Positions 8,496 through 17,135 of a DNA stretch of 64,000 nucleotides are shown piece by piece (within the stretch, counting starts at the first letter, position 1; each line of letters opens with the position of its first letter). This DNA is from Solwaraspora sp. WMMD1047 (GTDB lineage Bacteria > Actinomycetota > Actinomycetes > Mycobacteriales > Micromonosporaceae), in contig NZ_JARUBL010000001.1 in the NCBI RefSeq assembly GCF_029626155.1, forward strand, positions 2,294,001 to 2,358,000. Direction: 5' to 3'. The notes beneath the pieces were generated by a model, which was not told the origin of the DNA, made no database searches, and was given only the letters and a program-made list of their open reading frames with translations. The position numbers and the translations under genes are program-made.

Positions 8496-9182
8496 TCAGC
8501 GGGCGGCGACGAAGACCCGGGAGGCGACCTCGCGGGGCAGCCGGATCTTGTCCCCGGAACGGTCGACGGTGACGCCGTCGCGTTCCTGGGCGACGGTCAC
8601 CGTCGCGCCCGGGTCCACCCCGGCCGCGTGCAGCTGCCGCAGCACGTCCCCGTTGGTCTGGACGCTCTCGCAGATCCGCCGGACCACCACCGTGCCGGAC
8701 AGGCCCGGGAAGGCGAGGTTGCGCTCGCCTTCGGCCGGGCTGCTGGCGGCCGGCAGCGCGGTGCTGTCGAACGCCTCCAGACCCGGGATCGGGTTCCCGT
8801 ACGGCGACCGGGTCGGCCGGTTCAACAGCTCGTACACCTTCTGCTCGACCGCGTCGCTCATCACGTGCTCCCACCGGCAGGCCTCCTCGTGGGCCTCCTC
8901 GTAGGGCATGCCGATCACGTTCACCAGCAGCAGCTCGGCGAGCCGGTGCTTACGCATCACGGAGACGGCGTGGGTGCGGCCGAGCGGGGTCAGCCGCAGG
9001 TGCCGATCGTCCTCGATGGTCAGCAGGCCGTCGCGCTCCATCCGGGCGACGGTCTGGCTGACGGTCGGCCCGCTCTGGTGCAGCCGTTCGGCGATCCGGG
9101 CGCGCAGCGGCGGGACGCCCTCCTCCTCCAGCTCGAGGATGGTGCGCAGATACATCTCAGTGGTGTCGACAAGGTCGTTCAC
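8496..9182 (-). CDS. ideR: Iron-dependent repressor IdeR (DtxR family)
   Basis: This 228-residue protein matches IdeR/DtxR length and architecture. It has a winged-helix DNA-binding domain from residue 1 (VNDLVDTTEMYLRTIL, then SGPTVSQTVARMERDGLL), a metal-binding/dimerisation domain (HRLAELLLVNVIGMPYEEAH, EACRWEHVMS with the Cys/Glu/His metal ligands), and a C-terminal SH3-like domain. In the family Fe(II) activates binding to iron boxes controlling siderophore, uptake and storage genes. The GTG at 9182 is chosen because it follows TTGGAGGAC and gives the family N-terminus. It is divergent from acuC across 184 bp; I see no canonical iron box there. Confidence 0.93.
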   Translation of the reverse strand: MNDLVDTTEMYLRTILELEEEGVPPLRARIAERLHQSGPTVSQTVARMERDGLLTIEDDRHLRLTPLGRTHAVSVMRKHRLAELLLVNVIGMPYEEAHEEACRWEHVMSDAVEQKVYELLNRPTRSPYGNPIPGLEAFDSTALPAASSPAEGERNLAFPGLSGTVVVRRICESVQTNGDVLRQLHAAGVDPGATVTVAQERDGVTVDRSGDKIRLPREVASRVFVAAR

Positions 9183-9366
9183 GTCAGCGGTCCTCCAAGT
9201 ACAGAATGCTACCCCGGTTGGTGGCGTGGCCGCCGTCGCCGAACCGGCCGACACCGGTGGGCGCGCGATCCGGACAACGGTAGCCGTGGGGTCGGATACG
9301 TCGCGGTCCGGCCGGTGGGTCCGGCACCGCCGGGCCGGCCGCACCGGTGCGTGCGACGATGTCGCG

Positions 9367-10563
9367 ATGGAAGATGGCGCGGACCCCACCGGCACGCTCG
9401 TGCTGTGGGACGAGTCGCTGCTCGCCTACGACCTGGGCGAGCACCCGCTCGACCCGGTCCGGGTGGAGCTGACGATCGCCCTGGCCCGGGAGCTGGGCGT
9501 GCTGGACCGTCCCGGCGTCCGGTTGTCGGCTCCGGTGGCCGCCGACGACGCGGCGCTGACCCGGGTGCACCGGGCGGACTACCTGGACGCGGTCCGGGCC
9601 GCCCCGCACGACCCGTTCTTCTCCGGGTACGGACTCGGCACCGCCGACAACCCGGTCTTCGACGGGATGCACGAGTCGAGTGCCCTGGTCGCCGGAGCGA
9701 CGCTGGCGGCGGCCGAGGCGGTCTGGCGGGGGCGGGCCCGCCGGGCGGTCAACGTCGCCGGCGGGCTGCACCACGCGATGCCGGGTCGGGCGGCCGGGTT
9801 CTGCGTCTACAACGACCCGGCGGTGGCCATCGCCCGGCTGCTCGACCTGGGGGCCGAGCGGGTCGGTTACGTCGACATCGACGTGCACCACGGCGACGGC
9901 GTACAGGAGATCTTCTACGACGATCCGCGGGTGCTCACGGTCAGCCTGCACGAGACGCCGCTGAGCCTCTTCCCGGGCACCGGGTTTCCGGACGAGACGG
10001 GCGGCCCGGCCGCCCAGGGCAGCGCGGTGAACGTGCCGCTGCCGCCGGGCACCGGGGACGCGGGCTGGCTGCGGGCCTTCCACGCGATCGTGCCGTCGGT
10101 GCTGCGGGCGTTCCGGCCGCAGATCCTGATCACCCAGTGCGGGGCCGACAGTCACCGACTGGATCCGCTGGCCGACCTGCGGCTGTCGGTGGACGGTCAG
10201 CGGGCCGGCCAACTCGCGTTGCGGGCGTTGGCCGACGAGTTGTGCGACGGCCGCTGGGTGGCCACCGGCGGCGGCGGGTACGCGCTGGTCGAGGTCGTTC
10301 CCCGGGCCTGGACGCACCTGCTGGCCACGGCGACCGGCGAGCCGCTCGACCCGGCGACGCTCACCCCGCCGGGTTGGCGGAAGCTGGCCCGGACCCGCCG
10401 GGCGGACCGGGAGGTACCGCTGCGGATGACCGACGACGCCGACACCGGGTACGAGCCGTGGCAGCCGACCGGGGAACCGGACGCGGTGGACCGGGCGGTG
10501 ATGGCGACCCGCAAGGCGGTGTTCCCGCTGCACGGGCTCGACCCGCACGATCCCCGGGACTGA
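9367..10563 (+). CDS. acuC: AcuC-type lysine deacetylase (class I HDAC-like)
   Basis: This 398-residue protein has the arginase/deacetylase fold. Zinc-site and catalytic motifs are present: GGLHHAMPGRAAGFCVYND (about 131-150, tandem His), YVDIDVHHGDG (about 168-178, Asp/His ligands), TQCGADSHRLDPL (about 256-268) and the late GGGGY. AcuC enzymes remove acetyl groups from lysines, classically reactivating acetyl-CoA synthetase. The next gene, 11 bp downstream, is a GNAT acetyltransferase of the protein-acetylating type, so the pair probably writes and erases acyl-lysine marks. The ATG at 9367 gives the family N-terminus. Confidence 0.9.
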   Translation: MEDGADPTGTLVLWDESLLAYDLGEHPLDPVRVELTIALARELGVLDRPGVRLSAPVAADDAALTRVHRADYLDAVRAAPHDPFFSGYGLGTADNPVFDGMHESSALVAGATLAAAEAVWRGRARRAVNVAGGLHHAMPGRAAGFCVYNDPAVAIARLLDLGAERVGYVDIDVHHGDGVQEIFYDDPRVLTVSLHETPLSLFPGTGFPDETGGPAAQGSAVNVPLPPGTGDAGWLRAFHAIVPSVLRAFRPQILITQCGADSHRLDPLADLRLSVDGQRAGQLALRALADELCDGRWVATGGGGYALVEVVPRAWTHLLATATGEPLDPATLTPPGWRKLARTRRADREVPLRMTDDADTGYEPWQPTGEPDAVDRAVMATRKAVFPLHGLDPHDPRD

Positions 10564-10574
10564 GGGGGCGGCCG

Positions 10575-13277
10575 GTGACCGCGTCGGAGCTCGACCGCTC
10601 GGCGGACGTGCTGCTCAGCGACGGCACCACCGTGCACCTGCGGCCGATCCGGCCGGCCGACGCGCCGGAGATCGTGGCGATGCATTCGCGCTTCTCGGAC
10701 CGGACCCGCTATCTGCGCTACTTCTCGCCGTACCCGCGGATCCCGGAACGTGACCTGCACCGGTTCGTGCACGTCGACCACCACGACCGGGAGGCGTTCG
10801 TGGTGGTGTCGGGCGACCGCATCCTGGCGGTCGGCCGGTTCGACCGGCTCGGGCCGGGGGCCACCGACGCCGAGGTGGCGTTCGTGGTCGAGGACGCCCA
10901 CCAGCGCCGGGGTATCGGTCCGGTGCTGCTGGAGCACCTGGCCGAGGCGGCCCGGCAGGAGGGGATCACCCGGTTCGTGGCCGAGGTGCTGCCGGCGAAC
11001 GGCGCGATGCTGCGGGTCTTCGCCGACTTCGGCTACCAGGTGCGTCGCGAGTACGCCGACGGGGTGGTGCACCTGGAGTTCCCGATCGCCGCGACCGAGC
11101 GGACCCGGCAGGTGCAGTGGGAACGCGAGCACCGCACCGAGGCGCGGTCGATCGCGCGGCTGCTGGCCCCCCGGGGGGTGGCGGTGTACGGGGCCAGCGC
11201 CACCGGGCAGGGGGTGGGTGCCGCCCTGCTGGGGCATCTGCGGGACGGCGGCTTCGCCGGCGGGGTGCTGCCGGTGCACCCGGCCGCGGAGACCGTGGCG
11301 GGCCTGCCGGCCCGGCCGTCGGCGGTCGGTGCCGGTTTCCCGGTCGACCTGGCGGTGGTCGCGGTCCCGCCGGAGGCGGCGTTGGCGGCGGTGGCCGACG
11401 CCGGCCGGGCCGGGGCGCACGGCCTGGTGGTGGTCTCGGCGGGGTTCGCCGAGACCGGCCCGGCGGGCGCCGCCGCCCAGGCCGAGCTGATCCGCACCGC
11501 GCACGCCGCCGGGATGCGGGTGGTCGGCCCGAACTGTCTGGGCATCGCCAACACCGACGACCGGGTACGCCTGAACGCCACGTTGGCCCCGCGGCTGCCG
11601 GCGGCCGGCCGGGTCGGCTTCTTCAGCCAGTCCGGTGCGCTCGGCGTGGCGCTGCTGGCCGAGGCGGACCGGCGCGGGTTGGGGCTGTCGAGTTTCGTGT
11701 CGGCGGGCAACCGGGCCGACGTCTCCGGCAACGACCTGCTGCAGTACTGGCAGGACGACCCGGCCACCGACGTGATCATGCTCTATCTGGAGAGCTTCGG
11801 TAATCCCCGCAAGTTCGCCCGGCTGGCCCGCCGGATCGGCCGGACGAAGCCGGTGGTCGCGCTCGCCTCCACCGCGCGGACGCCCGGCGCCGGGCCACTG
11901 CCGGGGCCGGCTGGGCCATTGCCGGGGTCGGCTGGGCCGTCGCCGGGGTCGGCCGGGCCGCTGCCGGGGTCGGCCGGAGTGCCGTCGGAGCCGGCCGGGC
12001 CGCTGCCGGGATCGCTCGGGCCGGGGTCCGAACCGGACGGGCCGGACGCGCCGGCCGTGACGGCGTTGTTCGCCCGGTCGGGGGTGATCCGGGTGGACAC
12101 CGTCGCGGAGCTCTTCGACGTCGGGGTGCTACTGGCCAACCAGCCGCTGCCCGCCGGCCGGCGGGTCGGCATCGTCGGGAACTCCCCGGCGCTGGCCCGG
12201 CTGGCCGCCATCGCCTGCCGGGGGCACGGGCTGGCGGTGGCGGAGGGTTATCCGCGGGACGTCGGGCCGCTGGCCACCGCGCACGACTTCGCCGACGCGC
12301 TCGCCGACGCGGCCGTGGACGGTGGCGTCGACGCGCTGGTGGTGGTCTTCGCGCCGCCGCTGCCGGGTCAGCTTGTCGACGAGGACGCGGACTTCACCTC
12401 AGCGCTGGCCAGCGTGGCGCTGGCCGGGGAGAAGCCGAGCGTGGCGACCTTCCTGGTGGGGCGGCTGCCGGCCAGTGTGCCGGCGTACCCGTCGGTGGAG
12501 GAGGCGGTGCGGGCGCTGGCCCGGGTGGCCGGCTACGCCGAGTGGCTGCGCCAGCCGGTGGGTGCGCCGCCGGAACTGCCGGGGGTGGACCGGCGGGCCG
12601 CCGCGGCGGCGATCGCCGAGGGCGGCCCGGAGCTGGCCGGCCGGCTGCTCGCCGCGTACGGCGTGCCGATGGTGCCGTCGCTGGCGGCCGGATCGGGGCC
12701 GGCGGCGGTGGCGGCGGCGACCCGGCTGGGGTTCCCGGTGGCGGTGAAGGCGGCGGGGGCCGGGCTGCGGCACCGGTTGGACCTGGGGGCGGTACGGCTG
12801 GACCTGGCCGACCCGGCGGCGGTGCGCCGGGCGTACCTGGAGATTTCGGACGCCTTCGGCGCGGACGTCCTGGTTCAGGCGATGGTGGCGCCGGGGGTGG
12901 CCTGCGTCGTGGAGATGGTCGAGGATCCGGTGTTCGGGCCGGTGGTGGGTTTCGGCCTGGGGGGCGTGGCGACCGACCTGCTCGGCGACCGGGCCTGGCG
13001 GGCCGCGCCGTTGACCGACCTGGACGCCGCCGCGTTGATCGACGAACCGCGGGCCGCGCCGTTGCTGCGCGGGCATCGTGGCGCGGCGCCGGTGGACCGG
13101 GCGGCGCTGGCCGACCTGGTGGCGCGGATCGGCCGGCTGGTGGACGAGCAGCCGAGGGTTCGGGCGCTGAGCCTGAATCCGGTGCTGGCCCGGCCGGACG
13201 GGCTGGCGGTGCTGCACGCGAGCGTCCGGGTCGCCGAGGCCGGCGTCCGTCCGGATCGCGGCCCGCGCCGCCTCTGA
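10575..13277 (+). CDS. GNAT protein-lysine acetyltransferase fused to NDP-forming acyl-CoA synthetase-like domains
   Basis: This 900-residue protein starts at GTG 10575. It has an N-terminal GNAT domain (about 15-165; acyl-CoA motif QRRGIG near 110), a CoA-binding Rossmann domain (APRGVAVYGASATGQGVG near 198), succinyl-CoA-ligase-like domains (GPNCLGIANT, SQSGALGVALLAEA), and a C-terminal ATP-grasp (PVAVKAAGAGLRHR onward). This resembles Pat/AcuA-type lysine acetyltransferases of actinobacteria with the GNAT in front. The segment that in active ADP-forming synthetases carries the catalytic His (typically SHTGA) is replaced at about 436-493 by Pro/Gly repeats, so the synthetase half is probably a CoA/acyl-CoA-sensing pseudoenzyme. 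Pairing with acuC supports control of acetyl-CoA synthetase by acetylation. Confidence 0.88.
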   Translation: MTASELDRSADVLLSDGTTVHLRPIRPADAPEIVAMHSRFSDRTRYLRYFSPYPRIPERDLHRFVHVDHHDREAFVVVSGDRILAVGRFDRLGPGATDAEVAFVVEDAHQRRGIGPVLLEHLAEAARQEGITRFVAEVLPANGAMLRVFADFGYQVRREYADGVVHLEFPIAATERTRQVQWEREHRTEARSIARLLAPRGVAVYGASATGQGVGAALLGHLRDGGFAGGVLPVHPAAETVAGLPARPSAVGAGFPVDLAVVAVPPEAALAAVADAGRAGAHGLVVVSAGFAETGPAGAAAQAELIRTAHAAGMRVVGPNCLGIANTDDRVRLNATLAPRLPAAGRVGFFSQSGALGVALLAEADRRGLGLSSFVSAGNRADVSGNDLLQYWQDDPATDVIMLYLESFGNPRKFARLARRIGRTKPVVALASTARTPGAGPLPGPAGPLPGSAGPSPGSAGPLPGSAGVPSEPAGPLPGSLGPGSEPDGPDAPAVTALFARSGVIRVDTVAELFDVGVLLANQPLPAGRRVGIVGNSPALARLAAIACRGHGLAVAEGYPRDVGPLATAHDFADALADAAVDGGVDALVVVFAPPLPGQLVDEDADFTSALASVALAGEKPSVATFLVGRLPASVPAYPSVEEAVRALARVAGYAEWLRQPVGAPPELPGVDRRAAAAAIAEGGPELAGRLLAAYGVPMVPSLAAGSGPAAVAAATRLGFPVAVKAAGAGLRHRLDLGAVRLDLADPAAVRRAYLEISDAFGADVLVQAMVAPGVACVVEMVEDPVFGPVVGFGLGGVATDLLGDRAWRAAPLTDLDAAALIDEPRAAPLLRGHRGAAPVDRAALADLVARIGRLVDEQPRVRALSLNPVLARPDGLAVLHASVRVAEAGVRPDRGPRRL
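11892..12038 (+). repeat. Seven 21-bp units encoding Pro/Gly heptapeptides in the acetyltransferase gene
   Basis: Seven consecutive 21-bp units encode heptapeptides of the GPLPGSA type (residues 440-488). The first four units are closest to each other; the last three have diverged. They sit where the catalytic-His loop of the synthetase family is expected. Confidence 0.85.
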
Positions 13278-13341
13278 TCGCCTTTGCCGCCGCTTGCCGG
13301 CAACCGTCCGGTTCCACTGTGCGGAACGCCACACCGGTTCA

Positions 13342-13376
13342 CTGACCGATTGGTCAGTCACTGACCGATCGGTCAG
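13342..13376. promoter_or_regulatory. Double palindromic TetR operator
   Basis: Two 16-bp palindromes on a 19-bp repeat: CTGACCGATTGGTCAG (13342-13357, one mismatch) and CTGACCGATCGGTCAG (13361-13376, perfect). They end 27 bp before the TetR start, ideal for autoregulation and control of the downstream MMPL gene. The spacing suggests two dimers on nearly the same helix face. Confidence 0.85.
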
Positions 13377-13403
13377 GCATCCTTGGTCGCGGAGGTGGAT
13401 CTG

Positions 13404-13952
13404 ATGTCCCGCGGCACCCGGTTGGGCACCCACGACGAGATCCTGGCGGCGGCGTCCCGCCGGTTCGCCGTGACCGGGTTCAAGGGCACCTCGTTGCACG
13501 ACATCGCGACCGAGGTGGGCTGCTCGAAGGCCACCCTGCTCTACCACTTCCAGACCAAGGAGGCGATCCTCGCCGAGCTGCTCGCCCCGGCGGTGGCGGC
13601 GCTGGACGCGCTCGACGCCGACCTGGTCGGGCTCGATCCGGCCGCGGCCCAGCGGGTGGCGGTCGACGGGTTCGTGGCGCTTGCGGTGCGGTTCCGCCGG
13701 GAGATCTCGGTGTTGCGCGGTGACATCCCCGAGCTGCTGGAGCTGCCGGCCTTCGCCCGGATCAAGGAGCTCACCGACCGGCTGGCGACCGCGGTCGCCG
13801 GTCCGGCCGGGCAGCCGATGGCCCGGCTCGCCGCGTTGATGGTGCTCGCCGGGGTGCCGGCGATCTGCGGGGAGGCCACCGACCTGCCCGACGACGATCT
13901 GCGCGGGTACCTGATCGAGATCTCCCACCGGACGTTGCGTCCGGACCGCTGA
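13404..13952 (+). CDS. TetR/AcrR family regulator of the MMPL pump
   Basis: This 182-residue regulator has an N-terminal TetR helix-turn-helix (DEILAAASRRFAVTGFKG, then LHDIATEVGCSKATLLYHF, about 8-55) and an all-helical ligand domain. The ATG at 13404 is preceded at 8 nt by GGAGG; the in-frame TTG upstream at 13383 has no such site. The double palindrome directly upstream is its likely operator. The MMPL-family transporter follows 57 bp downstream on the same strand, so derepression of the pump by an effector is the probable output. The ligand is unknown. Confidence 0.9.
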   Translation: MSRGTRLGTHDEILAAASRRFAVTGFKGTSLHDIATEVGCSKATLLYHFQTKEAILAELLAPAVAALDALDADLVGLDPAAAQRVAVDGFVALAVRFRREISVLRGDIPELLELPAFARIKELTDRLATAVAGPAGQPMARLAALMVLAGVPAICGEATDLPDDDLRGYLIEISHRTLRPDR

Positions 13953-14009
13953 CCCGCCGGGCGCCGACCGGCGTCCGGCTCACCCGACAACCGAAACCTA
14001 GGAATCCGC

Positions 14010-16187
14010 ATGGCCACCTTGCTCTACCGGCTCGGCCGGGGCTCGTTCCGGCATCGCCGGCTGGTCGTCGTCGCCTGGCTCGTCGTTCTGGCCGGCCTCG
14101 GCGTGGGCGCGTTCACCCTGAGTGTTCCGACAGTCAGCAACTTCACGATGCCGGGCACCGAGTCCCAGCGGGCGCTGGACGCGCTGGCCGAGCAGTTCCC
14201 GGCGGCCAGCGGGGCCACCGGGACCATCGTGGTGGCCGCGCCGGAAGGCAGCCAGCTCGCCGAGCCGGCCGCCCGGGAGGCGTTGGCCGGGCTGGTCGCG
14301 GAGGCCGGCGGGCTGCCCGGCGTGGTCGCGGCGGTCGACCCGTTCCAGGCCGGCGCGGTCTCCCCGGACGGCCGGTACGCCCTGGTGCAGGTGCAGTTCA
14401 CCGCCGTGAACGACGAGGTCACCGATGACCAGCGGGCCGCCTACGAGGCCGTCGGCGCGCAGGCCGAGGCGGCCGGGCTGCGGGTGGAGCCCGGCGGCGA
14501 GGTGATGACGACCGAGCCGCACGTCGGTTCGACCGAGGCGATCGGCGTCCTGGTGGCCGGCGTGGTGCTGGTCATCACCTTCGGGTCACTTGTCGCCGCC
14601 GGCATGACGATGCTCAACGCGCTGATCGGTGTCGGGGTCGGGATGGCGGGCCTGTTCAGCCTCAGCGGCGTGATCGAGCTGACCAGCACCGCGCCGGTGC
14701 TGGCGCTGATGCTCGGGCTGGCGGTCGGCATCGACTACTCACTGTTCATCACCTCCCGGCACCGGCAGAACCTGCTGGCCGGACTGGAACCGCGGGAGGC
14801 GGTGGCCCGCGCCGTCGGGACCGCGGGCTCGGCGGTCGTCTTCGCCGGCGCGACGGTGGTCATCGCGCTGGCCGGGCTCGCGGTGGTGAACATCCCGTTC
14901 CTGACCGTGATGGGGCTGGCGGCGGCCGGTACGGTCACCGTCGCGGTCCTGGTGGCGATCACCCTGCAACCGGCCCTGCTCGGGTTCGCCGGCGACCGGG
15001 TGCTGCCCCGGCGGTTCCGCAGTGGCGGCGGCGGCCACCGGGCGCGCGACGAGAACACCGCGTTCGGCTTCCGCTGGGCGGGCGGTGTCATCCGCTGGCG
15101 GATCCCGGTCATCCTGGCCGGGCTGCTCGGGCTCGGGCTGCTCGCGGTGCCCACCGCGCAGATGCGGCTGTCGCTGCCCGACGCCGGCACCGCGCCGAGC
15201 GGTACCTCCGCCCGCGCCGCGTACGACCTGACCAGCGAGGGGTTCGGGCCGGGTTTCAACGGCCGGCTCGCAGCGGTGGTCTCGGCCGACTCGCCGGGGG
15301 CGAGTCAGGCGGCGGCGCAGCAGGCGACCGAGCTGATCGGCCAGACCGACGGGGTGCTCGCGGTGGCGCCGCCGCAGTTCAGCCCGGACGGCTCGACGGC
15401 GCTGCTCGCGGTCATCCCGACCACCGGGCCGACCGACGCCGCCACCGAGACGCTGGTGCAGGAGATCCGGACGGCGGTCGGCGCGGTCGAGGGTGCCGAC
15501 GTCTGGCTCACCGGGGCCACCGCGGTCGGCATCGACGTGTCGGACCGGCTGGCGGACGCGCTGCCCGTCTACCTGATTGTCGTCGTCGGCCTCTCCATTC
15601 TGCTGCTGATGCTGGTGTTCCGGTCGGTGCTGGTGCCGCTGAAGGCCGCCCTCGGCTTCCTGCTCACCGTCGGGGCGACCTTCGGCATCACGGTCGCGGT
15701 CTTCCAGTGGGGCTGGCTGGCCGACCTGGTGGCCCTGGACACCCCCGGTCCGCTGATCAGCTTCCTGCCGATCCTGCTGATCGGCATCCTGTTCGGCCTG
15801 GCGATGGATTACGAGGTCTTCCTCGTCTCCCGGATGCGGGAGGACTTCGTGCACGGCGACACCGCGCAGCAGGCCACCATCAACGGGATGGGGCACGGTG
15901 CCCGGGTGGTGACCGCCGCGGCGCTCATCATGATCTCGGTGTTCGGCGGCTTCATCCTGCTGGACGATCCGGTCATCAAGTCGATGGGCTTCGCGTTGGC
16001 GATCGGGGTGGCCATCGATGCCTTCGTGGTCCGGATGACCATCGTGCCGGCGGTGATGTCGCTGCTCGGCGACCGCGCCTGGTGGTTGCCCCGCTGGTTG
16101 GGTCGGGCGCTGCCCAACGTGGACATCGAGGGGGAGAACCTGCGGGCCCGGCTCGACGAGCAGGAGCGGGTACCGGCGGGAGTCTGA
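14010..16187 (+). CDS. MMPL/RND family transporter
   Basis: This 725-residue inner-membrane protein has the MmpL plan: one N-terminal helix, an extracytoplasmic domain, and two blocks of transmembrane helices with the signatures GLAVGIDYSLFITSRHR (about 240-256) and FGLAMDYEVFLVSRMRE (about 596-612). The paired Asp-Tyr in each block is the proton-relay site of the family. Such pumps export lipids or drugs by proton antiport. It is cotranscribed with or controlled by the preceding TetR and is followed by a hairpin terminator. The substrate cannot be deduced. Confidence 0.92.
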   Translation: MATLLYRLGRGSFRHRRLVVVAWLVVLAGLGVGAFTLSVPTVSNFTMPGTESQRALDALAEQFPAASGATGTIVVAAPEGSQLAEPAAREALAGLVAEAGGLPGVVAAVDPFQAGAVSPDGRYALVQVQFTAVNDEVTDDQRAAYEAVGAQAEAAGLRVEPGGEVMTTEPHVGSTEAIGVLVAGVVLVITFGSLVAAGMTMLNALIGVGVGMAGLFSLSGVIELTSTAPVLALMLGLAVGIDYSLFITSRHRQNLLAGLEPREAVARAVGTAGSAVVFAGATVVIALAGLAVVNIPFLTVMGLAAAGTVTVAVLVAITLQPALLGFAGDRVLPRRFRSGGGGHRARDENTAFGFRWAGGVIRWRIPVILAGLLGLGLLAVPTAQMRLSLPDAGTAPSGTSARAAYDLTSEGFGPGFNGRLAAVVSADSPGASQAAAQQATELIGQTDGVLAVAPPQFSPDGSTALLAVIPTTGPTDAATETLVQEIRTAVGAVEGADVWLTGATAVGIDVSDRLADALPVYLIVVVGLSILLLMLVFRSVLVPLKAALGFLLTVGATFGITVAVFQWGWLADLVALDTPGPLISFLPILLIGILFGLAMDYEVFLVSRMREDFVHGDTAQQATINGMGHGARVVTAAALIMISVFGGFILLDDPVIKSMGFALAIGVAIDAFVVRMTIVPAVMSLLGDRAWWLPRWLGRALPNVDIEGENLRARLDEQERVPAGV

Positions 16188-16201
16188 GCCGGCCGGAGCC
16201 C

Positions 16202-16238
16202 GACGCCGGCGTGGGCGCCTACCGCCCGCGCCGGCGTC
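16202..16238 (+). terminator. Hairpin terminator after the MMPL gene
   Basis: GACGCCGGCG (16202-16211) pairs with CGCCGGCGTC (16229-16238), with an inner GGGCG/CGCCC stem. An unusually AT-rich stretch (about 16246-16300) follows, before the convergent TetR gene. Confidence 0.65.
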
Positions 16239-16292
16239 ATCGTCTCAAAATGCGCTGTCGCAAAACCCAGGCGTCTCTAAATAGTTTCAAAA

Positions 16293-17135
16293 TTAAGGAT
16301 CGATGCCGCCAGGCGGCGGATCGCCGGTCCCGGCCGCCAGGTGGCGGTAGACGGTGGCGCGGGAGACGCCGAGCCGGCCGGCGATCTCCTCGACGGTGTG
16401 CGCGCCGCTGGCGTGCATCCGGCGGGCGACCTGGATCCGCTCCTCGCTCAGCGCCCGGGGCCGGCCGGCCGACCGGCGCGGTCCCCGTCCGGTCCGGTCC
16501 GACCCGGAATCGGGCCGCTCCGGGCCGCTCCGAGCGGGGGCGGGACCGGTCCGGTCCGGATCACCGAGGGGCAGGTCCGGCAGGAGCCGGCGCAGCCCGT
16601 CGAGCATGTCGGCGCGGAGCAGGTCGTCGGGGATGTCGGCGAGCATCACCACCGGGTCACTGAGCATCGCGAACGCCTGCACCGACCGGACCCGGTCGCG
16701 CCGGCTCGGCCGGGGACCCGCCACCACCTGGTTCATCCGCATGGAGAGTCCGAACAGCCGCTGGTAGGACTCGCCCCTGGCGAGCAGAGACATGTCATGC
16801 GCCAGCATGCCCAGCGCCCGGCGGTGTCGCAGTACGACATCCAGGAAACCCTCCAGCACCGCCGAGCGGGCCGCCTGCGGCGGTAGCGCCCGCGCCGCGT
16901 CGAGCATCGTGTCCAGCTCATCCAGGAACGGCTCCACCAACGCTGTCAGCAGGGCTTCCTTGGTCGGGAAGTGGTAGAGGATGGCGGCCTTGGTCAGCCC
17001 CAGCTGGTCGGCTATCACCCGGAGCGGAGTGCGCTGGTACCCGTGCCGGGCGAACAGGTCCATGGCCGTCTCGAGGATCCTGGCCCTGGTGTCCGGCGGC
17101 CGGTTGCTGGCGGCCGCGAGCCCGCTGTCCTGCAC
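16293..17135 (-). CDS. TetR family regulator with extra C-terminal Hin/resolvase-type helix-turn-helix
   Basis: This protein of about 280 residues has a standard TetR DNA-binding domain at the N-terminus (ARILETAMDLFARHGY, LTKAAILYHFPTKEALL), a regulatory core, and a Pro/Arg/Ser-rich linker. It ends in a second DNA-binding domain, GRPRALSEERIQVARRM...VEEIAGRLGVSRATVYRHL (about 228-272), which matches the C-terminal HTH of Hin-type resolvases. No recombinase catalytic domain is present. The start is uncertain: GTG 17135 gives the family N-terminus but lacks a well-spaced ribosome site; TTG 17165 is an alternative. It is divergent from an ABC exporter operon it probably controls. Confidence 0.85.
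   Translation of the reverse strand: MQDSGLAAASNRPPDTRARILETAMDLFARHGYQRTPLRVIADQLGLTKAAILYHFPTKEALLTALVEPFLDELDTMLDAARALPPQAARSAVLEGFLDVVLRHRRALGMLAHDMSLLARGESYQRLFGLSMRMNQVVAGPRPSRRDRVRSVQAFAMLSDPVVMLADIPDDLLRADMLDGLRRLLPDLPLGDPDRTGPAPARSGPERPDSGSDRTGRGPRRSAGRPRALSEERIQVARRMHASGAHTVEEIAGRLGVSRATVYRHLAAGTGDPPPGGIDP

Noticed and set aside
8628-10574. In-frame upstream extension of the acetyltransferase
   Set aside because: It runs antisense to ideR and out of frame over acuC; the GNAT domain begins just after GTG 10575.
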